Origin: Paenibacillus sp. JNUCC32 | GTDB taxonomy: Bacteria; Bacillota; Bacilli; Paenibacillales; Paenibacillaceae | Direction of reading: 5' to 3' | Assembly (NCBI RefSeq): GCF_014863545.1 | Contig: NZ_CP062260.1 | Span: 6,407,501 to 6,471,500, forward strand | DNA length: 64,000 bases | Shown: positions 1 to 7,171 of the stretch, piece by piece | Position numbering within the stretch: the first letter of the stretch is position 1 | How the letters are laid out: every line of letters begins with the position of its first letter | Program-made: the position numbers and the translations under genes | The notes under the pieces: model-generated | What the model saw: the letters and a program-made list of their open reading frames with translations, nothing else | What the model was told of the DNA's origin: nothing | Database searches by the model: none

Positions 1-56
1 CCAGCGCCGATGGTACTTGGACCGAAGGGTCCCGGGAGAGTAGGACGTCGCCAAGC
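1..56 (+). rRNA. rrf: 5S ribosomal RNA, 3' end (partial)
   Basis: The first 56 bases match the 3' third of a Firmicute 5S rRNA, with the late GAGAGTAGGACG segment and the terminal CCAAGC that closes helix I. The 5' part lies outside the window. A tRNA cluster starts 10 bases later, so this is the downstream end of an rRNA operon with trailing tRNAs. Confidence 0.9.
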
Positions 57-65
57 GGTACATAT

Positions 66-141
66 TCCCTGATAGCTCAGTTGGTAGAGCACTCGACTGT
101 TAATCGAGTTGTCACAGGTTCGAGTCCTGTTCGGGGAGCCA
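66..141 (+). tRNA. tRNA-Asn (GTT)
   Basis: Full cloverleaf. The acceptor TCCCTGA pairs with TCGGGGA, the anticodon loop is CTGTTAA (anticodon GTT) and the 3' CCA is encoded. First gene of the tRNA cluster behind the 5S rRNA. Confidence 0.97.
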
Positions 142-144
142 CTT

Positions 145-220
145 GCTTCCATAGCTCAGTAGGTAGAGTGCATCCATGGTAAGGATGAGGTCACCGGTTC
201 GATCCCGGTTGGAAGCTCCA
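145..220 (+). tRNA. tRNA-Thr (GGT)
   Basis: The acceptor GCTTCCA pairs with TGGAAGC, the anticodon loop is ATGGTAA (GGT), and CCA is encoded. It lies 3 bases after tRNA-Asn. Confidence 0.97.
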
Positions 221-257
221 GATTCGTTTTTGGTTTGGACATGCATCATGAAAATAT

Positions 258-332
258 GGCCCGTTGGTCAAGGGGTTAAGACACCTCCCTTTCACGGAGG
301 TAACAGGGGTTCGAATCCCCTACGGGTCACCA
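258..332 (+). tRNA. tRNA-Glu (TTC)
   Basis: The acceptor GGCCCGT pairs with ACGGGTC, the anticodon loop is CTTTCAC (TTC), and CCA is encoded. Its 3' end is part of a 24-base direct repeat found again at 427-450. Confidence 0.97.
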
Positions 333-450
333 CTATTTTATTGCATCAAGGGGATGAGAATCCCGTCGGTTCGTCGGAGGATGACTTCGTAAGCATAGAC
401 TTCGCAGTCTCGAACGAAGTGAGAGTATCCCCTACGGGTCACCACTATTT
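315..450 (+). repeat. Duplicated tRNA-Glu 3' end bounding a palindromic element
   Basis: Bases 315-338 (the end of tRNA-Glu through CCA plus six flanking bases) recur exactly at 427-450. Between the copies is a nested palindrome. AGGGGAT at 349-355 can pair with ATCCCCT at 427-433, ACTTCGT (384-390) with ACGAAGT (414-420), and AGACT (397-401) with AGTCT (406-410). No second tRNA body is present. The arrangement resembles a short insertion or tandem duplication that used the tRNA 3' end as its boundary. Whether the RNA is made or cut is unknown. Confidence 0.8.
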
Positions 451-465
451 ATTTCCTTTATATAC

Positions 466-541
466 GGAGGCTTAGCTCAGCTGGGAGAGCATCTGCCTTA
501 CAAGCAGAGGGTCGGGGGTTCGATCCCCTCAGCCTCCACCA
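466..541 (+). tRNA. tRNA-Val (TAC)
   Basis: The acceptor GGAGGCT pairs with AGCCTCC, the anticodon loop is CTTACAA (TAC), and CCA is encoded. Confidence 0.97.
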
Positions 542-594
542 TTTCATGCATGATTCTAACGAGAATCGGCAAGATAGAAGTAACTCAACGATTT

Positions 595-669
595 TGGGGA
601 TTAGCCAAGCGGTAAGGCAACGGACTTTGACTCCGTCATGCATAGGTTCGAATCCTATATCCCCAGCCA
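595..669 (+). tRNA. tRNA-Gln (TTG)
   Basis: The acceptor TGGGGAT pairs with ATCCCCA, the anticodon loop is CTTTGAC (TTG), and CCA is encoded. Confidence 0.97.
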
Positions 670-735
670 CTTTACTCCAAATAGTAAAGTTACGCTTTGA
701 AGGTGATTCCGAGTATTTTCGGTGGCCTGAAATGC

Positions 736-811
736 GAGCCATTAGCTCAGTTGGTAGAGCACCTGACTTTTAATCAGGGTGTCGAAGGTTCGAGTCCTTC
801 ATGGCTCACCA
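736..811 (+). tRNA. tRNA-Lys (TTT)
   Basis: The acceptor GAGCCAT pairs with ATGGCTC, the anticodon loop is CTTTTAA (TTT), and CCA is encoded. Confidence 0.97.
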
Positions 812-825
812 TTGTTTCATCTTGT

Positions 826-909
826 GCGCGTGTGGCGGAATTGGCAGACGCACTAGACTTAGGATCTAGCGTCTTTGACGTGGGGGTTCAAGTCCCTCCA
901 CGCGCACCA
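826..909 (+). tRNA. tRNA-Leu (TAG)
   Basis: Class II tRNA of 84 bases with a long variable arm. The acceptor GCGCGTG pairs with CACGCGC, the anticodon loop is CTTAGGA (TAG), and CCA is encoded. Confidence 0.97.
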
Positions 910-914
910 TTAAT

Positions 915-989
915 GCGGACGTGGCTCAGCGGTAGAGCATCGCCTTGCCAAGGCGAGGGTCGCGGGTTCGATTCCCGTCGTCCGCTCCA
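915..989 (+). tRNA. tRNA-Gly (GCC)
   Basis: The acceptor GCGGACG pairs with CGTCCGC, the anticodon loop is TTGCCAA (GCC), and CCA is encoded. A second Gly isoacceptor (TCC) closes the cluster. Confidence 0.97.
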
Positions 990-992
990 TTT

Positions 993-1069
993 GCGCCCTT
1001 AGCTCAGCTGGATAGAGCGTTTGACTACGAATCAAAAGGTCGGGAGTTCGAATCTCTCAGGGCGTGCCA
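993..1069 (+). tRNA. tRNA-Arg (ACG)
   Basis: The acceptor GCGCCCT pairs with AGGGCGT with a G-U first pair. The anticodon loop is CTACGAA (ACG, expected to be deaminated to ICG), and CCA is encoded. Confidence 0.95.
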
Positions 1070-1090
1070 TTTTTCAAAAAAAATTAATAT

Positions 1091-1164
1091 CGGGATGTAG
1101 CTCAGCTTGGTAGAGCACCTGGTTTGGGACCAGGGGGTCGCATGTTCAAATCGTGTCATCCCGA
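1091..1164 (+). tRNA. tRNA-Pro (TGG), CCA not encoded
   Basis: The acceptor CGGGATG pairs with CATCCCG and the anticodon loop is TTTGGGA (TGG). After discriminator A1164 the sequence is TTTG, so the CCA tail must be added after transcription, unlike the other ten tRNAs here. Confidence 0.95.
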
Positions 1165-1241
1165 TTTGCTTAACAATTGAGACCCGGCAAAAGTAACCGG
1201 AATATGCTTTGAAGCATAACGTCACTTTTGTGGGTTGATAT

Positions 1242-1315
1242 GCGGGTGTAGTTCAATGGTAGAACTCCAGCCTTCCAAGCTGGTAGCGTGGGTTCGATTC
1301 CCATCACCCGCTCCA
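1242..1315 (+). tRNA. tRNA-Gly (TCC)
   Basis: The acceptor GCGGGTG pairs with CACCCGC, the anticodon loop is CTTCCAA (TCC), and CCA is encoded. Last tRNA of the cluster. Confidence 0.97.
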
Positions 1316-1327
1316 TACATAAGCAGG

Positions 1328-1353
1328 ACATCACCGTGTGTGATGTTTTTTTT
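1328..1353 (+). terminator. Terminator of the rRNA/tRNA cluster
   Basis: ACATCAC (1328-1334) pairs with GTGATGT (1340-1346) across a 5-base loop and runs into eight T residues. It begins 12 bases after the last tRNA. Confidence 0.85.
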
Positions 1354-1590
1354 ACATATTCATACGACTATCCTGCGAAGTGTTAATGCAATAAAGAATG
1401 CTGTCGTATCAACGGTTTATAGGACTAATGTCCGTGGGCTATGGGTATAACATGACCATGAGTTTTGTCGATTTGGCTAATTTTTTCGCCTGAAAAATGC
1501 AGATTTTCATTCGCTTTTATTGTATGATGTTAGGAAGGCGTTACGTCCTATAGATAAACTGCTGAAACGGGTTGAGATGGGAGGAGTAGC

Positions 1591-4377
1591 ATGACTGAAC
1601 TTACAGTAACCGCAAAAAGCAATTCCAACAATCTGCTGCGGCGAGATGTACGGTTCCTTGGCAATATTCTTGGAGAAGTTCTTGTCCATCAAGGAGGCAA
1701 TGAGCTTTTAGATATAGTTGAGAAAATTCGCGAAACGAGTAAATCGTTGCGATCCGTATTCTTGCCAGAATTGTTTGCAGATTTCAAAAGGATCATCAGC
1801 ACGCTGGAACCCGACATTCGCCATCAGGTGATTCGCGCGTTTGCCATTTACTTTCAATTGGTTAACATCGCCGAACAGAATCATCGCATACGGCGTAAAC
1901 GCGATTACGAGCGTTCCGCCGGGGAAAGTGTTCAACCAGGTTCCATCGAAAGTGCAGTCCAGGATTTGAAAGAGCGCAATATTACGTTTGAAGAAGTTCA
2001 AGAAATTCTCGAAAGTCTATCCCTTGAGCTGGTGATGACCGCTCATCCAACAGAAGCGATGCGTCGGGCTATTCTGGATATCCATAAACGGATAGCGGAC
2101 GATGTGATGCAGCTGGACAATCCGACACTGACATTCCGCGAACGGGAGCAGCTTCGGGAGAAACTACTGAATGAAGTGATTACGCTATGGCAAACCGATG
2201 AGCTTCGTGACCGTAAACCTACTGTTCTGGATGAAGTCAGAAACGGTATGTATTATTTTCACGAAACCCTGTTTCACATTCTGCCAGAGGTTTATCAAGA
2301 ACTGGAGCGCTGCCTAACTAAATATTATCCGGGTCACCATTGGCACGTTCCAACCTATTTGCGTTTCGGTTCGTGGATCGGTGGCGATCGGGACGGAAAT
2401 CCTTCAGTGACAGCGGACGTAACGTGGAGAACGCTTGAAATGCAGCGGAAGCTGGCGATTCGTGAATACCAACGGATTTTGCGTGAATTCATGAAATACC
2501 TGAGCTTCAGCTCGTCAATCGTTAACGTTTCGGATGAATTGCTTCAATCCATTGAAAAAGACCGCGAGCATGTAACACTGAAGAAGATGGAAATTTGGCA
2601 CAATGAGAAAGAGCCTTATCGTGTAAAACTGGTATATATGCTGGCTAAAATGAGTCACATTCTGGATGAGAACATGACGGGCGGCGAGCGTTATCAGACC
2701 CCTGAGGAATTCATCGAGGATTTGAAAATCATTGATCGAAGCCTGCGTTTCCATTTTGCTGACTATGTTGCAGACACCTATATTCAAAAGCTGATTCGCC
2801 AGGCGGAGTTGTTTGGTTTCCATACCGCAACGCTGGATATCAGACAGCATAGCCAAGAGCATGAGAATGCCATGGCCGAAATTCTGCGGAAAATGAACGT
2901 GACGCAGGACTACGCCCAATTGAGCGAAGACGAGAAGATCGAACTGCTCAATAACTTGCTTAACGATCCGCGTCCGTTGACTACGCCTTATCAGGAGTAT
3001 AGCGACAGCACCGAGGAATGCCTCGAAGTATACCGTACCGTTTTCCGTGCGCAGCAGGAATTCGGCGTGAAATGCATCTCCAGTTATTTGATCAGTATGG
3101 CCGAGGGCGCAAGCGACATTCTGGAAGTGATGGTATTTGCCAAAGAAGTCGGGCTGTTCCGGAAGGATAACGACGGTTCCGTAATCGCTACGCTGCAGGC
3201 TGCGCCATTATTCGAGACGATTGACGATCTTCATGCCGCCCCGGATATCATGCGCAAGCTCTTTAGCCTGCCGATCTACCGTGAAGCGGTGAGCGCCATG
3301 AACGAACTGCAGGAGATCATGCTGGGCTACTCTGACAGCAACAAGGACGGCGGAGCCATTACGGCGAACTGGGAGCTCCAGGTAGCACTCAAAGAGATTA
3401 CGGCCGTAGCCAATGAATTCGGCATCAAGGTAAAATACTTCCATGGACGCGGCGGATCGCTCGGACGCGGCGGTATGCCTCTGAACCGCAGCATTTTGGC
3501 TCAGCCGGCATCGACCATTGCAGGCGGCATCAAAATTACGGAGCAGGGCGAGGTTATTTCGTCCCGTTACTCCTTGAAGGGCATTGCCTACCGTAGCTTG
3601 GATCAGGCGACCTCAGCATTAATTACGGCTTCCCTGAATGCCCGTTATCCTGAAAAAGAATCGACCGAAAAAGAGTGGGAAGTGATTTCCTCCAGCATTT
3701 CGGCCGTTTCTCAGAAAAAATATCAGGATCTGATATTCCGCGATCCGGATTTCCTTACTTTCTTCAAGGAATCCACGCCGCTTCCTGAGGTGGGCGAGCT
3801 GAATATTGGTTCCCGGCCTTCCAAGCGCAAGAACAGCGACCGTTTCGAGGACCTGAGAGCCATTCCTTGGGTGTTTGCATGGACGCAGAGCCGTTACCTG
3901 CTTCCGGCATGGTACGCGGCTGGTACGGGCTTACAGAGCTTCTACCAAGGCAAGGAAGAGAACATGAAGGTGCTTCAACAGATGTACACGAGCTATCCGT
4001 TCTTTACGTCCCTGATCGATACCCTTCAGATGGCACTTGCCAAGGCAGATCTGATCATCGCCAAGGAGTATTCCTTGATGACGAAGGATGATCAAGCACG
4101 CGAGCGCATCTTCGGTCTGATTCAGGAAGAATTCAAATTGACGAAAGAGCTGGTTCTCAAGATTACAGGACAACAGGATATTCTGGATAACCAGCCGGTT
4201 CTGCAGGAATCGATAAGACTTCGCAACCCTTACGTGGATCCGCTCAGCTATCTGCAGGTTCAACTGCTTAACGAGCTGCGTGAACTAAGGGAGCAGGAGC
4301 AGGATGATCCGGATCTGCTTCGGGAAGTACTGCTGACCATCAACGGCATTGCCGCCGGGCTTCGCAATACAGGCTGA
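1591..4377 (+). CDS. ppc: Phosphoenolpyruvate carboxylase
   Basis: Cytoplasmic anaplerotic enzyme that carboxylates phosphoenolpyruvate with bicarbonate to oxaloacetate. The 928 residues are a normal bacterial length. Family motifs are in order: VMTAHPTEA with the catalytic His near residue 152, GGDRDGNP near 263, GYSDSNKDGG near 580 and the glycine loop FHGRGGSLGRGG near 617. The protein ends in the family's conserved RNTG. The ATG is preceded by GGGAGGAG at 1579-1586. The gene stands alone between the tRNA cluster and sigW, with its own terminator, so it is probably monocistronic. No frameshift or missing motif is seen. Confidence 0.97.
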   Translation: MTELTVTAKSNSNNLLRRDVRFLGNILGEVLVHQGGNELLDIVEKIRETSKSLRSVFLPELFADFKRIISTLEPDIRHQVIRAFAIYFQLVNIAEQNHRIRRKRDYERSAGESVQPGSIESAVQDLKERNITFEEVQEILESLSLELVMTAHPTEAMRRAILDIHKRIADDVMQLDNPTLTFREREQLREKLLNEVITLWQTDELRDRKPTVLDEVRNGMYYFHETLFHILPEVYQELERCLTKYYPGHHWHVPTYLRFGSWIGGDRDGNPSVTADVTWRTLEMQRKLAIREYQRILREFMKYLSFSSSIVNVSDELLQSIEKDREHVTLKKMEIWHNEKEPYRVKLVYMLAKMSHILDENMTGGERYQTPEEFIEDLKIIDRSLRFHFADYVADTYIQKLIRQAELFGFHTATLDIRQHSQEHENAMAEILRKMNVTQDYAQLSEDEKIELLNNLLNDPRPLTTPYQEYSDSTEECLEVYRTVFRAQQEFGVKCISSYLISMAEGASDILEVMVFAKEVGLFRKDNDGSVIATLQAAPLFETIDDLHAAPDIMRKLFSLPIYREAVSAMNELQEIMLGYSDSNKDGGAITANWELQVALKEITAVANEFGIKVKYFHGRGGSLGRGGMPLNRSILAQPASTIAGGIKITEQGEVISSRYSLKGIAYRSLDQATSALITASLNARYPEKESTEKEWEVISSSISAVSQKKYQDLIFRDPDFLTFFKESTPLPEVGELNIGSRPSKRKNSDRFEDLRAIPWVFAWTQSRYLLPAWYAAGTGLQSFYQGKEENMKVLQQMYTSYPFFTSLIDTLQMALAKADLIIAKEYSLMTKDDQARERIFGLIQEEFKLTKELVLKITGQQDILDNQPVLQESIRLRNPYVDPLSYLQVQLLNELRELREQEQDDPDLLREVLLTINGIAAGLRNTG

Positions 4378-4419
4378 TCCCTGCAGAAGCTAAAGCTGTT
4401 TGAAAGGGATAGTATAAGG

Positions 4420-4449
4420 CGAGGTTCCCTAGAGGGACCTCGTTTTTTT
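4420..4449 (+). terminator. ppc terminator
   Basis: Hairpin CGAGGT.../...ACCTCG with inner CCC/GGG pairing, followed by seven T residues, 43 bases after the ppc stop. Confidence 0.9.
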
Positions 4450-4619
4450 CATCTATGCGCAGCTTGCGTCCTAATGATTAATGTATCGGTTGCAGGTGAA
4501 TTGTCTTTGATACACGAATGGGATTCTTTTTGAATTATTGTTGATTTTTAGAAACAGTTGAATTACGATTTGAATGATGCGTTTTTAGACGTTACCCATC
4601 AGACCATTCTGGGGGAATT

Positions 4620-5189
4620 ATGGTGGACAATTTGGATGTAAGACTGGCAAAGCTGGCCCGAAAAGGGGACCAAAGGGCATTTGCCGAAATCGTAGAGCTT
4701 TATAAAGACAAGATTTTTCATTTGGCTTACCGGATGCTGAGCAACCGCCATGAGGCCGAGGATGTCGTACAAGAGACTTTTTTGCGTGTTTACAAGAACC
4801 TTGACCGATATGACGAGAACCAGAAGTTCTCAACTTGGATATACCGAATTGGCACGAATCTTAGCATTGATCGGCTGCGCAAGCGCAAGCCTTCTTTCTC
4901 GTTGGACGCCGACCTGAACGAAAGCGAAGGGATGGACGGCTACTCCCTGATCCCAAGCGATAACCGTACGCCGGAGAGCGAGATGCTGCTATCGGAAACG
5001 CAGCGCATTATCCATCAGGCCATTGACGGACTTCCTGCTAAGTACAAGACCATTATGATTTTAAGGTACATCCAGGATTTATCCCTGCAAGAGATCAGCG
5101 AGATTTTGGACCTGCCTGTAACAACGATCAAAACGCGTGTACATCGTGGACGCGAATTTTTGCGGAAAAAATTAGAGTACAAATTGTGA
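4620..5189 (+). CDS. sigW: ECF RNA polymerase sigma factor SigW
   Basis: ECF sigma factor of 189 residues that directs RNA polymerase to cell-envelope stress promoters. Region 2 runs from about residue 20 to 95 (EAEDVVQETFLRVYKNL, then FSTWIYRIGTNLSIDRLRKRKP). Region 4 occupies about 130-185 with a helix-turn-helix ending TTIKTRVHRGREFLRKKL. It resembles B. subtilis SigW along its length, and the downstream order rsiW-cdaA-cdaR-glmM-glmS is the B. subtilis order, which supports the name. The ATG at 4620 follows GGGGG at 4611-4615. I see no TGAAAC/CGTA promoter directly upstream; one lies after the gene, in front of rsiW. Confidence 0.9.
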   Translation: MVDNLDVRLAKLARKGDQRAFAEIVELYKDKIFHLAYRMLSNRHEAEDVVQETFLRVYKNLDRYDENQKFSTWIYRIGTNLSIDRLRKRKPSFSLDADLNESEGMDGYSLIPSDNRTPESEMLLSETQRIIHQAIDGLPAKYKTIMILRYIQDLSLQEISEILDLPVTTIKTRVHRGREFLRKKLEYKL

Positions 5190-5194
5190 GGAGA

Positions 5195-5250
5195 AAACGC
5201 CTATCGCCGTTCTTTGAGGAAGAGAGACCGCGTTTAAGGGCGCTTTTTTT
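5195..5250 (+). terminator. Weak terminator-like hairpin after sigW
   Basis: AACGCC near 5196-5201 can pair imperfectly with GGGCGC(TT) at 5238-5245, followed by seven T residues. The stem has a bulge and a long loop, so this may only reduce read-through from sigW into rsiW. Confidence 0.35.
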
Positions 5251-5308
5251 CTTGCGGAAATCAGAGAGTCAGTGCCCGTAATTTTTTCTGATTTTCTTTT
5301 AAAAAAGT

Positions 5309-5334
5309 TGAAACATCCCCGATTCCGGCACGTA
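5309..5334 (+). promoter_or_regulatory. ECF (SigW-type) promoter of rsiW
   Basis: TGAAAC (5309-5314), a 16-base spacer and CGTA (5331-5334) match the known SigW promoter consensus exactly. Transcription would begin about 5341 and reach the rsiW start after about 70 bases. The site lies between sigW and its anti-sigma gene rather than ahead of sigW. Confidence 0.8.
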
Positions 5335-5409
5335 TGAACAATAAGCAAGTCTTATGCCCCTAGGGGGATAGACCCAGCAAAGAGATTGAATGAAAGGATT
5401 GGCTCACAA

Positions 5410-6024
5410 ATGGATTGCAAATTAGCCGTCTCTTTGATGCATGATTATCTGGATAATGACTTGTCCGACCCGCAGCAGCTAGAATTGCAGAAGCATTTGC
5501 TGGATTGTGCTGACTGTCGGAATTACTTCGAGAAGCTGGAGCATACCGATATGCTTCTTTTTTCCTTAACTCATCATGCGACCAAGCCATCCGATGATTT
5601 AACGGAACGTATAATGGGCATGCTGCCGCAGCCCAAGAAACAAAAAGCTTGGGTCAAATGGGTTAAGAATCATCCTGCGCTCACGGCTGCAGCTTTGTTT
5701 TTGGTCGTCATGCTCTTTAGCACAATCAGTTTCTGGAGTCAGGACACTCAGCTGGTTGTAAAGAGCGATGAATTCGAAAAGCTGGTGATTGAAGGGGATA
5801 CGGTCATTATTCCACCGGATCAGATCATCACGGGAGATATTACGGTCGAGAACGGAAAGACTAAGGTTTACGGTCAGGTTAATGGCAATGTGACCGTTAT
5901 CGACGGAGAATTATTTCAGGCTTCCACCGCGCATATAGCGGGTCAAGTGAAGGATATAGATAGAGCCATGGATTGGATATGGTATAAGATCTCCACTCTG
6001 TTTACAGATGCCGCTTACCGCTAG
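5410..6024 (+). CDS. rsiW: Anti-sigma-W factor RsiW (zinc-binding, membrane-anchored)
   Basis: Membrane anti-sigma factor expected to hold SigW inactive until regulated proteolysis. From the ATG at 5410 (MDCKLAVSLMHDYL) the protein has 204 residues. The N-terminal anti-sigma domain carries the zinc motif HLLDCADC (H-x3-C-x2-C) near residues 30-37. One transmembrane helix lies at about 91-112. The outer domain has short beta repeats (ITGDITVENG, VYGQVNGNVTV). I chose ATG 5410 because AAAGGA lies at 5393-5398; an in-frame TTG at 5386 would add eight residues. It sits 220 bases after sigW with its own ECF promoter. Confidence 0.88.
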   Translation: MDCKLAVSLMHDYLDNDLSDPQQLELQKHLLDCADCRNYFEKLEHTDMLLFSLTHHATKPSDDLTERIMGMLPQPKKQKAWVKWVKNHPALTAAALFLVVMLFSTISFWSQDTQLVVKSDEFEKLVIEGDTVIIPPDQIITGDITVENGKTKVYGQVNGNVTVIDGELFQASTAHIAGQVKDIDRAMDWIWYKISTLFTDAAYR

Positions 6025-6048
6025 GTGAAAACCGCAATTACGAAGCAA

Positions 6049-6085
6049 AGGCGCCTCTTTTCAGTGAAAAGACGGCGCTTCTTTT
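6049..6085 (+). terminator. rsiW terminator
   Basis: AGGCGCC-TCTTTTC pairs with GAAAAGA-CGGCGCT around an AGT loop, with one unpaired base at 6073, followed by TTCTTTT. It separates rsiW from cdaA. Confidence 0.75.
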
Positions 6086-6224
6086 GTTGATTTTATGCGG
6101 ATTTGCATGGAAAGCGGAGGGAGTCCGCTTGCATCGGAAAGATTAACGTTATAACCTAGAGAGTGTAGAGTACATACTACATATATAGTCTCATGCGTTA
6201 TTAAAGAGGATGTTCAAGAATCTC

Positions 6225-6305
6225 CGCGTGATTAGAAGGATGATGGAAAGCAGGCTCGGTTTCAAACCAGGGCGTTCATCTTCGAAGGAACCGGATTTTT
6301 TGGGC
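6225..6305 (+). promoter_or_regulatory. Structured leader upstream of cdaA
   Basis: The 313-base gap before cdaA has no gene. It holds a small hairpin near 6114-6132 and a long imperfect one: GAAGGATGA (6235-6243) opposite TCATCTTC (6276-6283), enclosing the perfect palindrome GGTTTCAAACC (6258-6268) and followed by GGATTTTTTGGG. This could be an attenuator or a stability element. I do not recognise a riboswitch class, and no sigma-A promoter is convincing. Confidence 0.3.
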
Positions 6306-6337
6306 CCGCACTTAAAGGAAATGACGGGGGTTGCTGT

Positions 6338-7171
6338 ATGGTGGAGTATTTCACAGATATGACCTGGGGTGAATCCATTAAAGATATCATCGATATCCTT
6401 ATCGTTACTTATATAATATACCAGATGATTCTGCTCGTCCGCGGCACGCGGGCGGTCCAGCTGCTCAAAGGAATTTTGGTGCTGGTGGTCATCTGGGCGC
6501 TGAGCACCTGGTTTGATCTGTATACGCTCAAGTGGCTGATGAACCAGATCTTTACCTTTGGGGTGCTGGCGATCTTTATTATCTTCCAGCCTGAGCTCAG
6601 ACGCGGTCTGGAGCAGCTCGGCCGAGGCAAGCTCTTCGGGCGGACCGCGGATATTGACGAGGAAACGAATAAGTTAATCAGCGAAACCATTAAGGCGGTT
6701 AATTATTTGTCGCGGCGCAAAATCGGGGCGCTGATCGTGTTTGAGCGGACGACAGGCCTGAATGAATACGTAGAATCGGGAATTCCGATGGGATCGGTGA
6801 TCAGCTCGGAATTGTTCATCAACATTTTTATACCGAATACGCCTCTCCATGACGGAGCCGTCATTATTCAGAACGGCCAAATCGCGGCCGCTGGCTGTTA
6901 TTTACCGCTATCGGAGAATCCTTTCATCAGTAAGGAACTGGGGACGCGGCACCGTGCCGCTATCGGAATCAGTGAAGTGGGGGATGCGATTTCGGTTGTC
7001 GTATCCGAGGAGACTGGGCAAGTATCGCTGGCCTTAAATGGACAAGTGGTTCGGGATATTAAGGAAGAGTCTCTGATATCGAAATTGTATGAGGAGCTCA
7101 GACCTGCCGCGTCCATCAAGGAGAAACGCACGTTCTTCTGGAAACGGAAGGGGGACGGCAGCAATGGATAA
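6338..7171 (+). CDS. cdaA: Diadenylate cyclase CdaA
   Basis: Membrane enzyme that condenses two ATP into cyclic di-AMP, a second messenger for potassium, osmolyte and cell-wall homeostasis. The 277 residues hold three N-terminal transmembrane helices (about 15-90) and a cytoplasmic DAC domain with both active-site motifs: DGAVII near 171-176 and GTRHRAAIG near 202-210. The stop overlaps the cdaR start by 8 bases, and glmM follows, the conserved cdaA-cdaR-glmM module in which CdaR and GlmM modulate the cyclase. A c-di-AMP riboswitch in front of the ectoine operon (47.1 kb) is a plausible downstream sensor. Confidence 0.96.
   Translation: MVEYFTDMTWGESIKDIIDILIVTYIIYQMILLVRGTRAVQLLKGILVLVVIWALSTWFDLYTLKWLMNQIFTFGVLAIFIIFQPELRRGLEQLGRGKLFGRTADIDEETNKLISETIKAVNYLSRRKIGALIVFERTTGLNEYVESGIPMGSVISSELFINIFIPNTPLHDGAVIIQNGQIAAAGCYLPLSENPFISKELGTRHRAAIGISEVGDAISVVVSEETGQVSLALNGQVVRDIKEESLISKLYEELRPAASIKEKRTFFWKRKGDGSNG

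Noticed and set aside
176..1450. Several short open frames in the tRNA region
   Set aside because: They run through tRNA genes on both strands and have no ribosome sites; they are by-products of tRNA sequence.
4450..4620. SigW-type promoter directly ahead of sigW
   Set aside because: AGAAAC occurs at 4550 but no CGTA or close variant follows at 16-17 bases.
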